Assembly: GCA_036346395.1 (NCBI GenBank)
Contig: CM070601.1
Span: 5,711,383 to 5,775,382 of the forward strand
Origin: Hsuehochloa calcarea
Taxonomy: Eukaryota > Streptophyta > Magnoliopsida > Poales > Poaceae
Direction of reading: 5' to 3'
Length of the DNA stretch: 64,000 bases
Shown here: positions 45,945 through 58,600 of the stretch, piece after piece
How the letters are laid out: each line of letters opens with the position of its first letter
How positions within the stretch are numbered: the first letter of the stretch is position 1
The notes under the pieces: generated by a model
Databases searched by the model: none
Seen by the model: only the letters and a program-made list of their open reading frames with translations
What the model was told of the DNA's origin: nothing
Position numbers and translations under genes: made by a program

Positions 45945-47220
45945 CCCCCTCAAGATGGGCATGAGATAATAATCATGGTCATCTTGTTACATATTGTAAT
46001 ACCATTACTAGAATATGCCAAAACCTACTATCTATCAACTCCATGACTAATAACATAAAAAAGTTGTTCATCACCAATACTACTAGGGACATCACCATAT
46101 CAATCTCCACCATCTACGAGCTTCCCAACCCCAACCTCATCTTCCTCTGCCATCATGCCCCAGCCACCTCCAGCCTCCACCACTCTACCCACACACCCCC
46201 AGTCTCGGCCTCCACCACTTCTACCTTTGTCACAGACCATTACACCTGAATCTAGTCTCAATCCTCTTTCAGACATCTCTAGCAGCACTATCTCCATCAC
46301 CGCCGCTCGACATAGCCTCCACTGAAGCTACCACCAGCTCCTGTTTCGTCCTTCACCATCGTCGAGCTCATCTCTGTCATCCAACACTTACCACCACAAA
46401 CACATCCCCAACCAGTACCAACACCAACTCCGGTGAGCACCTTCGCTACACACTCCAACGCCAACACCACCTTTGAGACCGCCACCAATTCCACCATTAG
46501 CACAACCACCAAAGCACCACCTCAACAATCTTCGCCCCCTGTCTTTCATGCCTTTTGTCGTAACCTCCGATACTATTACCACCAAGCAACACAGCAGCTA
46601 GAACTCTTAGCAAATACACCACCCTCTCTCTCCTTTCCCCAACACGGCACACGAAGCCACACCAGATCCTCTACCGATTTGGATCCACAACAGATCCCTC
46701 TCAACCACACCGGATCCTCCACCGATCTGGATCCACACCAGATCCCCCTCAACCACACCAGATCCTCCTAAAAAATTAATCTTCCACACCGACACCACAT
46801 CGGATCCTCCAAACCAGATCCTCCACACCGGATCTCCCCACCATCACCACACCGGATGAGCCCGTAAGCACACCACCCGAGCCCAACCACCAACTGATTC
46901 CACACAAAGAATCCAGCCACACCAGATCGCCAGATCCCCCTTCTTTCTTTTTTCCTTTTCTTCTCTTTCCTTTTTTCCTTTCTTTTTCTTTTTCTTCTCT
47001 TTCCCTTTTTTCTCTTCTTCCCACACACTCTGCCTCTCCATCTTCCTCCTTTCTTCCCTCTTCCTCTCACCTCCCTTCGCCTAAGCCAGTCATCTTCCTC
47101 CTTTCTTCCCTCTTCCTTTCACCTCCCTTCGCCTAAGCCAACCATCTTCCTCCTTTCTTCCTCCTCCCTTGATTCCTCTCCTGGACTTCCTCTATCCCCG
47201 AGAGCATCCTCCTCAACTCA
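45945..47220. other. Interior of the short-LTR element: low-complexity sequence
   Basis: Pro/Thr/Ser-rich frames (e.g. 46433-46771 +) without a domain. 46655-46850 is a tandem repeat of ~51-54 bp ('ggatcctccaccgatctgga', 'tccacaccagatccccctca'). 46930-47060 is pyrimidine-rich. 47043-47150 contains a ~55-bp direct duplication ('ccctcttcct(c/t)tcacctcc'). Confidence 0.5.
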
Positions 47221-47225
47221 TCTTC

Positions 47226-49919
47226 TGAAGAATATAGACCTGTCATTATGAGTTAATGGAGTATTTTGGTGATTAATGATAAATCTATATGTGAGACTAA
47301 CACTTCTATTGATATACCTATCGTGTAGTCTTATTAGGATGAAAAGGTGAAAATCATGGAGGTATGCATTCGACATCATATTCTTATATATTGTTACATG
47401 CCTCGGATCCAAAATATAGGTTGAACTCCACCAAAAGTTTAACTTGAATATGTGTATATGTTTTTATTACACATTTTTATATGCACACATTTAGGGAGAG
47501 TTTACTCTATGTTTTGTGTTTTTATTAGTATTGATCCATATTTCCTTATCCACATATATTGGAGATCTCTATTTTGAAATATATCCTTTGAGTATATAAA
47601 ACTTGTATAGTTCATATATACTCATATTGCTTTATATTCAATTATTTGAAATTATGTTGTGGGACTAATGTGTGTGCTAAGATGTGTTTGAGGCTTAGTC
47701 CTGGATTTTGAATGATGACATGAAAAGGAAATGCAAAGATGATAAAAGATCGACATGGCTCAAGACAAAGGAGTCATGCATTGCATTTCAAAAAGCTTCT
47801 AGAAGAATTTAAGTGGAAATCGGTATGACCGCATTTGGTAAGCGGTACTACCGATGTGTGGTAGTACCGGAGTTTATTTCACGAAACTATCGCGTCGCGG
47901 TATGACCACAAATCTTGAGCGGAACTACCGCATCCTGGTCAGTCCGAATTTTAGTAAGAGGTACAATATTTCTAGTAAGGACCAGTTTTGGACCTCGAAG
48001 GGAAGCGGTCGTATTGCCCTATGTGATTGGAAGTATCGGAGAGTGGAACTACCACATGATCAACGACAGTAGTACCGCACCTGTCAGTAATGGCTTGTTT
48101 AGAAGCATTTATTGCAGGTATATCTTGGTAATTAATGTTAATCATTGTGGGACTAACATTTTCCATGAGTTGCATGAATATGTTATGTTCCATGGTAATG
48201 GAGACTTTGGATGACATCATGAGTTGATCATTAAGTCAAGAGAAGACCCATCATGTGTTGATAGAGGTCAAGTAAATGATGCATCATAGGTTTATGCATG
48301 TCAAGACGATGACCCGGACTTGAAGTGAAGATGTGCGTCATCAAGCTTCAACAAGATGCTCAAGGCAAATGTATGACTAGTTAGGGTTAAGAATGTGTTC
48401 CTAGTCTTTTACCGGTCTCGGTGTTTGGTTGGAAGGCTGGATTGCTAGTATAGGATTGCCGTACTATTAAGATGGGTCTTGTCTAGTAGCTTGAGTCTTA
48501 TCATGTGTTGATAGCTTAATCTTGCCTGCTCTAGCTCTCTGTGGTATGATGCTATTATTTACGAATGTGTTTTGCAAATAGCCGATGCTCATACATCTAA
48601 TCCTTGTAGCATGTGACTATACTTTGCAAATGTATTTTGCAAAAGGTTGAAGTCTATATACCTACTCCTTGTGGCATGATCTAAGTTTGTAAATATATTT
48701 TGCAAATTGTTGGAATTCATGCATTTTTTCTTTGCATGGTCTAAGATTGCTTGTTGGTATTTCTTTGGACTTAGACTATGATAGTGGCTCTTTGGATTTA
48801 TACTTTTTGATTTGATCAAATATATTTGAAATCAATTAAATAGATGGGTTGTGTATCCTTCTGAATAAGCTTTCCACAGAGTCCAAGATCACCCAATTCC
48901 AACATCGGAGTCAAAAGTTATAATCTTTTTACCGAGTGTCGTCTGTGCTGAAATTGAACTACGGTAATACCGCCCGAGAAGAGAGGTACTGCCGTAGAAC
49001 GGTAGTACCGCCCTTGTACCATGGTACTACCACATGAAAAACTTTAATGGCTTTTTTTTGAGCCGTTAATGCACCCATGCGACCGATGAACAGTAGAAAA
49101 CGGTAGTACCGGCCTTTGTACGGTGGTACTACCGCAAATCCTGATTTTTGAGAATTTCTGTTCCCAACGGTTAGTTTTTGTGTGTGGGCTATAAATACCC
49201 ACCTTGGCTAGTTGAAAGACAATCTTTGGCATCCCATTTCACTCACTTGAGCTAGTGTGAGTTTCTCCTATCAATTTTGCATGTGTTGCACCTTTTGAGT
49301 AAGGAGAGAGGTCTCTAATTGCATGTGTTGCATCTAGAGGTAGATTTCGTATCCACTTGAGCTTGTGCATTCGTCGTACGTTGTGAGAGTCAAGCAAGGA
49401 GCTTGGCTTATTACTCTTGGTGTTTGCCGACACCTTGATGGCGTGGAGATGTCGTGGACCGGTGATCTTCTCAAGAAGCGTGTGAGAAGGCCCGGCGTGT
49501 TGTGAAGGTTGGAGCTCACCTACCCGGAGCGAAAAAGAGCTACCACTAGTGGAATTGAGGTGTTTGGCTTAATTCGTGGAGCCGATCCAATTAGTTTGGG
49601 CTTACCTCAACGTGGATTACGGAAGACTGGCAAGTCTCCGAACACCACGGCAAAACGTATTGTGTTCATTTGGTTTATTTCCCTTGTGTTTTACTTTGTG
49701 CAATTTACATTCCTAGAACTAAATTGCTTATAGTCTTTGTATATTTGCTATCATTATCAATAGTCTTATATTGTTAGTGCACTTAGTCAAGACTAGTTGA
49801 TTTAGGCCTTAATTAAGCAAAACCAAATTGATTTACAATTTCGCATAAACTCGGTTTTAGCCAAAAGATTTTAAAAACCGTCTATTCACCCCCCTCTAGC
49901 CGGCCTCTTCGATCTTACA
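47226..49919 (+). mobile_element. LTR-like insertion, 2694 bp, with TCTTC target duplication
   Basis: TCTTC occurs at 47221-47225 and 49920-49924. The insert starts TGAAGAATATAG and ends 'cacccccctctagccggcct...gatcttaca', an ending common to long plant LTRs. No coding domain found. It contains repeated GGTAGTACCG / CGGTACTACC hairpin-forming words (47840-48075 and 48960-49135). Confidence 0.65.
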
Positions 49920-49924
49920 TCTTC

Positions 49925-50388
49925 CTCTCCCCCGAGCGCCACCATGCCACTCGCCGCCACCATCGCGGCCTTCCAAGCCAGCAGCACCATCGTGCCACAT
50001 CCACCACCTCCTTGCTCCTTCTCCGATCAGATCCCCCTTCGGCCACCGGATCCCGCCACCTCCACCACCTCTGACCGGATGCCCCCTTCTCCCACACAAA
50101 CTGCCGCCTCTTCACAGGCCACCGCACCCTCGACGTGCCGTCCTCGACCTCGGCTTCCTCGCCCGCACCCGGATCTGCCCACTGGCCACCAGATCCCTTC
50201 TCCTCCTCCACCACCGCCGAACCGATGCCCGGATCCACTTCTCCCGAGCTCCACCGCTCCCCCCACTACCTTTCTATGTCATGCGGGCAGGTCCAGATTT
50301 GGTCCTCCGGCAGGGTAGGCTACAGCCCGAGGTCCACAAAAAATTACAGTGCAATTTTTTTAGATACAAGCCTAACAAACTGAGTGGT
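49925..50388. other. Interior of the short-LTR element, Pro-rich frame
   Basis: A 124-codon plus frame (49944-50318) begins after 'gcgccaccATG' and is Pro/Ser/Thr-rich with repeated 'ccggatc'. It resembles a GC-rich leader or N-terminal coding exon of the captured gene, but no family is recognisable. Confidence 0.35.
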
Positions 50389-53300
50389 TGTCGGACCCAG
50401 ATTTTGCAAATCCAAATCCTCTGTGAAATCACTGTGTTATTCCTTGGATCAGTAGATAGCACTCACAGACACATTGCTGAATCAATTCATACAAGGCGTA
50501 AATTAAGACATTCAATATATTACAATATTTAAAGTAACATAGACCACGTTGGGTCAAGTTTTACAAAAGGGTCGGGCAGGCCAACATGGTTACATTACAT
50601 AAAAGCAACATAACTACAGCGGAAGCAAAAGGGGTAGAACTCATCTCTCCACAGGCAAGCGACTGAGGTAACCTGTGTATGACGGGTATTACCCAAGGGG
50701 TTGGACAATATCTGTTGTACGCAAGTATCAAACGAGTGCACTTAGACTGAGACTATAGACTAGATTACGTTCCATCGTTTCCTTGTTCGTCGACTTCTGG
50801 GTCTTCATAGTATGCGTAGTCCACTTGATCCACATCATCTGGAGGGTTTGGGGGAAGAGCGAGGATGAGCATAACTTCCGTGCTCGTGAGTCAACACACA
50901 AGATGCAATAATATACATACATGGCTTAACAAGGGTGGCTCGGGTTCTTTTATTTACTAAAGTAATATTTTTCAATTATCATAATTACAAATTCCTATGA
51001 CTTAGTATTTTAAACAAATTGTATTTTATTAAAGAGAGTAAGTGCAATATTAAATAACAGTAGATGTTCCCTCCATCGGAAACTCTACACATGCATCATT
51101 TGATTGGAGCTACCTCCGCTCCTCCATACCACTGAGCTCGACGGCTCAGGAAAAATCCAACCTCAGGCTAGATGAGCCGACCTAGTTGTCATACTACCCA
51201 CAAAAGTTTTTAAAATAGAACTAACTCAAGTTAAGTTCTCATGTCCGCCTTTGACCGTAGGCACGACTGTTTAAACAGTTTAGACTATGTAGAGGTTGTA
51301 CATTGTACCAACATGAGATAATCATACTCATTACCCCACATGATTTCGTAGTCATGTAGTTGAGCGATCGTCACAGTAACTTTTCAAACTACCTCGCTCC
51401 TTCCGTCATCTTACCCATATGGGCCACGCCCATAAGTTGTGCAGGATGTTCACCACAACGACTAGCGCAGCTGGCCCCGGCCACAACGACTAGCGCAGCT
51501 GGCAACTTCACCCTACCACGGTGTCCCTTTCAAGCCGGAACGCATCTGCCGCTTGCACGCTCCTACTCACCGACCAGTGGGATAACATTTAGGGTTTAAT
51601 AATTTTACTAAGCCAAGTTGCACTTTGCAGACTTACAGTTGTACTTGTTTTACACGGGAGGTCATGACAAGATTAAGTCCTTAATCCATCCGGGCGGTTC
51701 ATACCACCTACCAACCACTCTCGTGCACGACGACACCCACCACTCTTTCCATCCGCCCAGATGTGGTACTAGCAAGTTGTTTAGGATTTCAGGGAGGAAA
51801 AGCCAATTATCACAACACACCAGTCATTTACCCACAATGATTGCCCAAAACCACTTTCATTATTAAAAGATGACGATCAGGACACTTATTGTTCCGGTAC
51901 TTAAGCAAGACTAGTATGTCGCTTAAGTACAACCTATGCTAGTATTTACCACATATCTACTAGGGTGATATGGAATAATGGATTCAATTATCAAATGATG
52001 GATAATAATTAATTAATCATCAAATGAGTGTTTAACTACCTTAAGCTTTAACATACATTTGATTACAGAATTAAAGCATGCAATTTTGATATTTTAAATA
52101 TATATAATTTGCATTAAATATAGGTTCAAAATGATCAAAGTATCGACTTACCTTGGTTAAAGGTAGTAGGATCTTGGTATTCTTAAGCTTGATCGAAGTG
52201 GAGGTCTCCAGCGTCTTCGAATCCTAATTGGACGAATGTACTGGAAAATGCACAACAGCAGAGAGAGCAAATAAATACAAAATCTATAACAAATGAACTC
52301 CAAATTAAACAAGACCAGTGCCATTAGTAAGATCTTGAAAGTTTCATAATTTTTGGAGTTATAACGAAAGAGACATGATTTTTTGAAGCTTTTCAAATGA
52401 ATTTTTAATTGAAAAGAAAAACAGAAAACTGGCAAAAAGCCTCGTGCTAACACATGGCACTCAGCACAGTTCTCGGTCCACCGCACAGTGTGTGGACCGG
52501 GTCTCACGCAAGATTGGTCCTGTGGGGCGAGCGATCAGAAGGGCGGCGATAGTAATGGGGAGGCGGTAGTACTAGGGGAGGAAAGGCAGTAGTACCGAGG
52601 GAGGTGCGGGCAGTAGTACCGGGGTGGAACTGACGGTAGTACTAGGGGAAGGAGGGCGGAAGTACCGGGGTGAAGGAAGGGCGGTAGTACCAGGATGGAA
52701 CTGACGGTAGTACCGGGGTAGAAACAGGCTGTAGTACCGGGGAAGAATGGGCAGTAGTACCGGGGGAGGAAGAAGCACCGGGAGCTTTGGCTCTCGGCGG
52801 CACAAAGAGGGGAGAGGGGAAGGCGATGAGGGGAGGCAGAGGGGAGCTCTTATAGCCGCGGAGGGGAGGAAAGCCGTGATAGGCGCGAAACTTGATGGTG
52901 TGGGAGAGGACCGGGTGGTGTGCGGAAGCGGCGGCCGAGTCGGCGTGTGAGCGACATGAAGCAAAGCGGCGCAAGCACTGTCGACCGGGTGGCGCGGCGG
53001 AGACAATGGGCGCGGGTTGGCTGGAGCGCGGCGAGCGGGCGCCAGGTGTAGAGGAGAGAAGAGCCTGAAGAAAACGAGCTGGAAGAACCGGGTGGAATGG
53101 CGGAAGGACCGGGGGAGAAAGAGAAAGAAAGAGGGGGGAACAGGCTGGGCAAAGCGGCCAAGGGGGGGGAGGAATGGGCCCCGGGGGGGATGGGCCAGGG
53201 AGCTGGCTGGGAGGAAGAGAGGGCCAGCCCAAGGGAAAGGGGGGGAAGGTAAAATTGAGGAGGGTTTCAAAATTTGAAGAGGTGAATTCAAATTGAGATT

Positions 53301-53450
53301 TGAATTTGGAACTGGAAAGGAGGTTTGAAACACAAACCTGAGCTGAGATAGAAGCTAAAAGTTTTTGAAATTAAGCTAATTTGGAAATACAAATGAAAAT
53401 TGAAAATCAAATAGTAGTTACTATTTACCATCCGAAAACGAGACGTTACA
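50389..53450 (-). mobile_element. Solo LTR, 3062 bp, same family as 32220-35140
   Basis: Perfect GTGGT duplication (50384-50388, 53451-53455). The plus-strand start 'tgtcggacccagattt' and the passage 'ggatcagtagatagcactca' match 32220 onward; the end is 'gacgttaca'. Minus-strand TATA: 'ggctataagagctc' at about 52844-52857. The 253-codon minus frame (52572-53333) is Pro/Ser low complexity within the LTR. Confidence 0.88.
52555..52775. repeat. Tandem repeat of GGTAGTACCGGGG-type units
   Basis: About nine copies of a 22-25-bp unit with core '(g/c)(g/a)gtagtac(c/t)(g/a)(g)gg', inside the solo LTR downstream of its TATA box. Confidence 0.8.
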
Positions 53451-53455
53451 GTGGT

Positions 53456-54013
53456 AGCATCTAGCCCCAGGGAGCCTGAGGCTCAGCCGGCCCACGCCTC
53501 TCTCCCATGCCCCCCTGTTGCCTGCATTCAGTCCAGGCTCCAGCGCCTCCAACAAAGAGCAGACCTAATCCCCTCTACACCAAGCCACCCACTGACCACG
53601 CCCTTCCTCCACACCCTCGTGACCTCACCCGCCTGCCGCCGCCGCCGCCAGCCGCCCCTACTGGCTCCCTCCGCGCCCTCCGTGGCTCCGTCCCCATCCA
53701 ACGCCACACCCACGGCCTCCATCTCTGTCCTAGTTGACATCGCCGAGGCCCGAGGCCACGTCCCCGGCGATCTCGGGATCTTCTTCATTCTTAACACAGA
53801 GGTGCTCAGCTCAGGTAGTTAGGTGTAGACTTGCAGTAATTCTTGGCTTCTTGGCCTTGTCCATACATGTTGGATCCAATGCTGTATATGGTTTTCTTCT
53901 ATTTGTGTTATTTTTCTTGTCATATGAGACAGTTCTTCATTCTTGTTCGTTACCTCTTATTTCAACACATTCGTGATAAATCTCATACGACAACGACTTA
54001 TTTTCTTCTTTAG
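53456..54013. other. Interior of the short-LTR element; GC-rich exon-like then AT-rich intron-like
   Basis: 53456-53820 is GC-rich with Ala/Pro/Ser frames (possible N-terminal coding part). 53825-54013 is AT/T-rich and ends 'cttctttag', a good splice acceptor directly before the carA homology. This suggests a genomic, intron-containing source for the fragment. Confidence 0.4.
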
Positions 54014-54345
54014 GTGGTTGCATATGATTTTGGAATCAAGCATAATATTTTGAGACGCTTGACATCATATGGATGGAAAATAAGCGTTGTTCGACAAATT
54101 GGCACGCTTCAGAGTACTTAATTTGAAGCTTTGATGGTGTTCTTTTTAGCAATGGTCACGGAGATCCAGTGCGATTCCCTATCTTTGTGAAGACAATACA
54201 AGAAATAATGAGGAAGGTTCTGTGTTTGGGAAGACATTTAAAATGACATTTGGTCGTCGGTGGAAATCATCACGTATGTGACCTCGAAGTGGACGTGTGG
54301 ACATAAGTGCGCAGGTTTGATCGACTTCGGGCTATTTGTGATGTT
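54014..54345 (+). pseudogene. carA: Carbamoyl-phosphate synthetase small subunit (carA) fragment
   Basis: In plants the small subunit is the glutaminase of carbamoyl-phosphate synthetase and works in plastids to supply arginine and pyrimidine synthesis. After the acceptor at 54011-54013 the sequence encodes VVAYDFGIKHNILRRLTSYG, the conserved start of the class-I glutamine amidotransferase domain of this subunit. Then, in shifting frames, it gives GVLF-S-NGHGDP (family SNGPGDP) near 54137-54170, FVKTIQEIM near 54185-54210, TFKMTFGRRW near 54237-54265 (family TFKMKFGHHGGNHP) and SGRVDISAQ-type sequence near 54285-54310. The catalytic-Cys segment (GICMGHQL) is missing or destroyed around 54215-54235. 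Frameshifts, stops and loss of the nucleophile show it is a non-functional fragment. A copia element inserted just downstream. Confidence 0.75.
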
Positions 54346-54489
54346 AGCGTTAGTTTTGTTAGAGATATGATTAGAGATATAGTTAGAGATATGATTTGAT
54401 TTGGTTTCCTTATCGTAACCTCATTGTGTATATATATTGGCCCATTGGCCTCATATTGAATACATGCGCTATTCATAACATGGTATCGG

Positions 54490-55465
54490 CGCGTACCTAG
54501 GGTTTTCCGTCCGCCGCTTGTCGATCCGCCGCCACCTCGCGTCTTGCCGTGGTGGCCGCCGCTCTCTCCGTCGATCTTGGCGTCTGCGTCGCGCCGCGTC
54601 GCTCGTGCGCCACCGCGCCTCCATCCCGATCGCGCTCCTCCGCCCCAGCGCGCCGCTTCTACCTCCAGATCGGATCCAACACCCGAGCCGCGAGTCGGTG
54701 AGAAGGTGAGCCGCCGCTCGAGCCACCGCCGCCGCTCTCCCGCCGCCGCCGCGCTCGGAGGACAACCGCCTGGCGCCGCGTCCTCGGCCGGATTAAGCGT
54801 CGGATCGGGCGCCTCGACTTCTCCGTGCGGCAGCGTCGGCGTCTTCTCGAAAGGCTCGCCGCCCGTCGCCAAGGACCCGCCGTCGGCCGCCATCTTCACC
54901 CGAGCCCAGCCGCCCGCGCAGGGGCGCTACGCCGTCCGCACGCGCCCGCCGCTGTAGCGTGAGGGCGCCGAGCCGCCGCCGCCGGTGTCACCGCCGCCGC
55001 CGTTCGCGATCGTCGCTCGAAGCCCCCGCCACCGCCGCCACTAGCAGGGGATTAGGGTTCCAACCCTAATCCCTTACGCGCAAGGAAGTGGGCCGGCCTG
55101 TTTTAAACAGGCCGGTTGAGGCCGGTTGAGGCCGGTCGAAAAAGAGAGAAAACGTCGGTCTAATCGCGCGCCGCCCGGCGCCGCTTATTAGACTACGTTA
55201 CCTTTGGTCGCCGCGCAGTCGGTGCCGCCTACCAATGGGTACCGAGATACGTGCGAGAGGAGACTCGTCTGAGTGGTACTGGTCTGATGCCACTCCCTTC
55301 CGTGCTCGCCGTCCGTACACCTGCTACATCGACTACTTCACGCTTCAGTACACTGCCTCCTCCAGCGGCTGCCACAGGTGGTGGTGGCCGCCCTCCATCT
55401 GGCGGTGGTCGTCCTCGCTGCTCCTACTGCGACAAGATCGGCCACATTGAGTCTCGCCGTTCTTC
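54490..55465 (+). pseudogene. Copia gag region with zinc-knuckle remnant
   Basis: GC-rich, Pro/Ala/Arg-rich leader region, then from about 55250 a gag C-terminus ending in a Gly-rich stretch (GGGRPPSGGGRPR) and CSYCDKIGHIE at 55419-55451, i.e. C-x2-C-x4-H of a CCHC knuckle whose last Cys reads Arg or Ser. Only the C-terminal third of gag is clear. Confidence 0.65.
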
Positions 55466-55639
55466 TCCTAGCACCGCACGGTACTTCTACATCGGCGCCT
55501 GCATCGACTACTTCGCATTTTCTCTCCGCGGCGAGGAGATAGCGGACTTGACGCATCGCTTGCCGCTTGGGTTCTTCCTCGGCGGGTTACGCAAGTTCTG
55601 CGGTCGACTCTTCTGCACCGAAACCACCTCCTACGGTCG

Positions 55640-58600
55640 GTACCTCCCAGTGGATCCTTGATTAGGAGCATCCTTCCACATGACTTAGATTCTTCCACTC
55701 TATCTTTTGTTACACCTCTTGATTCCCACAGCCGGTGTACTTACTGCGATGGTACCTCTCTTTCTGTCTGCAGTCGAGGACCTCTTAGCAACTCATCTTT
55801 TCATGTTCCTTCATTGCTCATGTTCCTCGCCTAACCATGCGACTTCTTCTGCTGGATGACGATTCTTGACCTTGGTTATCGGGTCATTCTCGACTCGACT
55901 CTTGTTGTGTTCGGGACCGCCACAGGAGCTCGGTTGGTTCGGCCCTCGGCGCCTTGACTCACAGCGTCTCAGGGAGCTTGACCTGCTTCACCTTCCTTCC
56001 GCTGCCCGTAGCCGCCGTCTCTGCTTCGACTACTCGTCTCACGGTTCTTTCAGTGATGGCATCACCGTCTTGGTCATCTGTGTGGATCTCGTCATCATCC
56101 TTAGTTCGTCGTGGTCTTACGGGATCTCTCGGTGGCGTCTCTTTAGATTGTCGGTGTAAGTTAGGCAAAGCAGTTGAGCTTCCTTATCCTCATAGTGAGT
56201 CAGTTTCGCCCTTTGATCTTGTTCATTACGATGTTTGGGGTCAGGCTCCTTCGTTTGAAAGGGTCATCGATACTATATCATATTTATAGATGATTTCTCG
56301 CCACACTTGGATATATTTCATGTCTTCTCGTAGTGAGGTCTTGTCCATCTATAAGCGATTTGCCACCATGGTTCGCATACAGTTCTCCACTCCTATTCGT
56401 GTTTTTCGTGTGACTCTGTGGCGAGTACCTCTCTCATCACCTCGCAGTTTCCTTGCTAAGCGAGGCACTCTCGCTCGATTCTCTTGTCACGGTGCTCATG
56501 CTCGAATGGTGTTCTTGGCGCAAGCATCGTCACCTTCTTGAATCGGCTCGTGCCACGATGATTGCGCCTCTATTCCACCTCACTTTTGGGCGGAGGTCGT
56601 TCCCATCGCCACCTATCTCGTCAACATCGACCTTCTTACGCTCTTGGCGCAATCCCTATTGAGCGTCTCGTGGTCTCCCTCGACTACTCGCGCAAATCGC
56701 ATTTGCTTTGCGTTTGCTCGTTCTCCTCGCCTCGAGAACGCACCAAACCGCTCGATCTGATGAGTGTGTCTTTACGGGATCTGATGCGAACACAAGGGCT
56801 ATCGGTCTTTGGGATCTGTTGGTCGACGGATCACGGATTTCTCGGGACGTCACTTTCGACCGAGTCTCGTCCCTTCTACCCACGCCCTGTCTCTCCTTGG
56901 CTTCCTCTCTGGAGTCTCTGTCTTTTTAACTTTTCGAGATACACCTATCTCTGTCTTGCCCTTGTCCACCCGTCCCACCGAGTCTCCACATATTTCTCCC
57001 GTGGCCTCTCGCCATTTTCGCGCTGCCGTCTCCTGCGGCTCCTCAGGCTCCCCCCACTACACTCGTCTACACTCGTCGACCTCGTATTGAGGATTTTCCA
57101 GATGAGCCCACTTCTCCTGATGTTTCATCTTCTTCTGATGCTTCATCTTCCCTTGATGGGCCGTCTTCTCCTCGCTACGCTCTCCGCGATCGCCCGATCG
57201 ATTCGCCCCGCCTGCGTTTGCCTTTCTTTGGTGCGGCTACTTGTGAGCTCGCCTCCCTGGATCTTGTTACTCATCCCGAGTGGCGGCATGCCATGGCCGA
57301 GAGATTCTTGCCTCAGCGTCTTGGTACTTGGGATCTTGTTCCTTTTCCATCTCACTCTCGTCCCATCACATGTAAGTGGGTCTATAAGATTAAGACTCGC
57401 TCTGATGGCTCTCTTGAGCGCTATAAGCGCGTCTTGTTGCTCGTGGCTTCCAGCGAGCATGGTCGTGACTATGGCGAGACTTTTGCTCTGTGGCCCACAT
57501 GACCTTGTCCGCACTCTTCTTTCGGTGGCGTCATTCGCCATCAGTGCATTCTCGGCTTGATGTCAAGAATGCCTTTCTTAATGGCGAGTTGCGTGAGGAG
57601 GTCTATATGCATCCGCCACTGGGTATTACATTCACGAGGGCATGGTCCGCCGCCTTCGTCGCTCTCTCTATGGCCTTAAGCAAGCCCCTCGTGCTCGGTT
57701 TGAGCGTTTCTCCTCTGTAGTCACTTCTTCTTTGGTTTTGACAAGTGATCATGATCCTGCGCTCTTTGTCCACACTTCGTCTCGTGGTGGACTCTTCTTC
57801 TTCTCAGTATGTTGATGATATGATCATTACAGGAGATGATTCGAGTACATTGCCTTTGTCAAGGCTCGTCTTAGTGAGCGATTCCTTATGTCGGATCTTG
57901 GTCCTCTTCGTTACTTCCTTGGGATTGAGGTTACTTCCACTCCAGATGGTTTCTTTATGTCCCAAAGAAGTATATTCAGATCTTCTTGATCGCGCCTCCC
58001 TCATCTGTCAGCGTCTGTTGAGACTCTATGGAGCTCAATGTTCACCTCAGACCCTCGATGGCGAGCCTCTTTACGATCCAGGCTCGCTATCGCCATCTTG
58101 TTGGGAGTCTTGTCTACCTTGTCATTACTCGTCAGGATATCACTTATCCGGTTCACATTACGAGTCGGTTTGTTTACGCTCCGCTCAGTCCACTCTGACC
58201 ATCTTCTTGAGTTCTGCGATACCTTCGTGGGACTATCTCTCGTAAATCTCTTCTTTCCACGCTCCGGCTCGTTCTGACTTCAGCTTATTCGGATGCTACT
58301 TGGGCGTGATCCTCGATCGCGGTCTATCTCTCGCTTCTTGTGTTTTTCTTGGTGGTTCGCTTATTGCACGGAAGGCGAAAAGCGATTGCAGTGTCCGTTC
58401 GAGTCGCAGAGGTCGAGTTGCGAGCTATGGCTCTCTTGATGCCAGAGATTACTTGGCTACGGTGGTTACTTGAGGATTTTGGTGTTTCGCATTACTACAC
58501 CAACTCCTCTCTTGTCGAACGATACATGTGCTATCAAGTATTGCAGTGACCTGTGAAGCATGAGCTCACCAAGCATATTGGTGTTGATGCTTCCTTCGTG

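Noticed and set aside
46433..46771. 112-codon Thr/Ser/Pro frame
   Set aside because: Translates a ~52-bp tandem repeat; low complexity.
52572..53333. 253-codon minus-strand frame, Pro/Ser-rich
   Set aside because: Inside the solo LTR 50389-53450 and partly a translation of the GGTAGTACC tandem repeat.
56562..57560. 332-codon plus-strand frame
   Set aside because: The copia pol motifs (RT, integrase end) are in other frames; this frame is a Leu/Ser/Arg-rich shadow.
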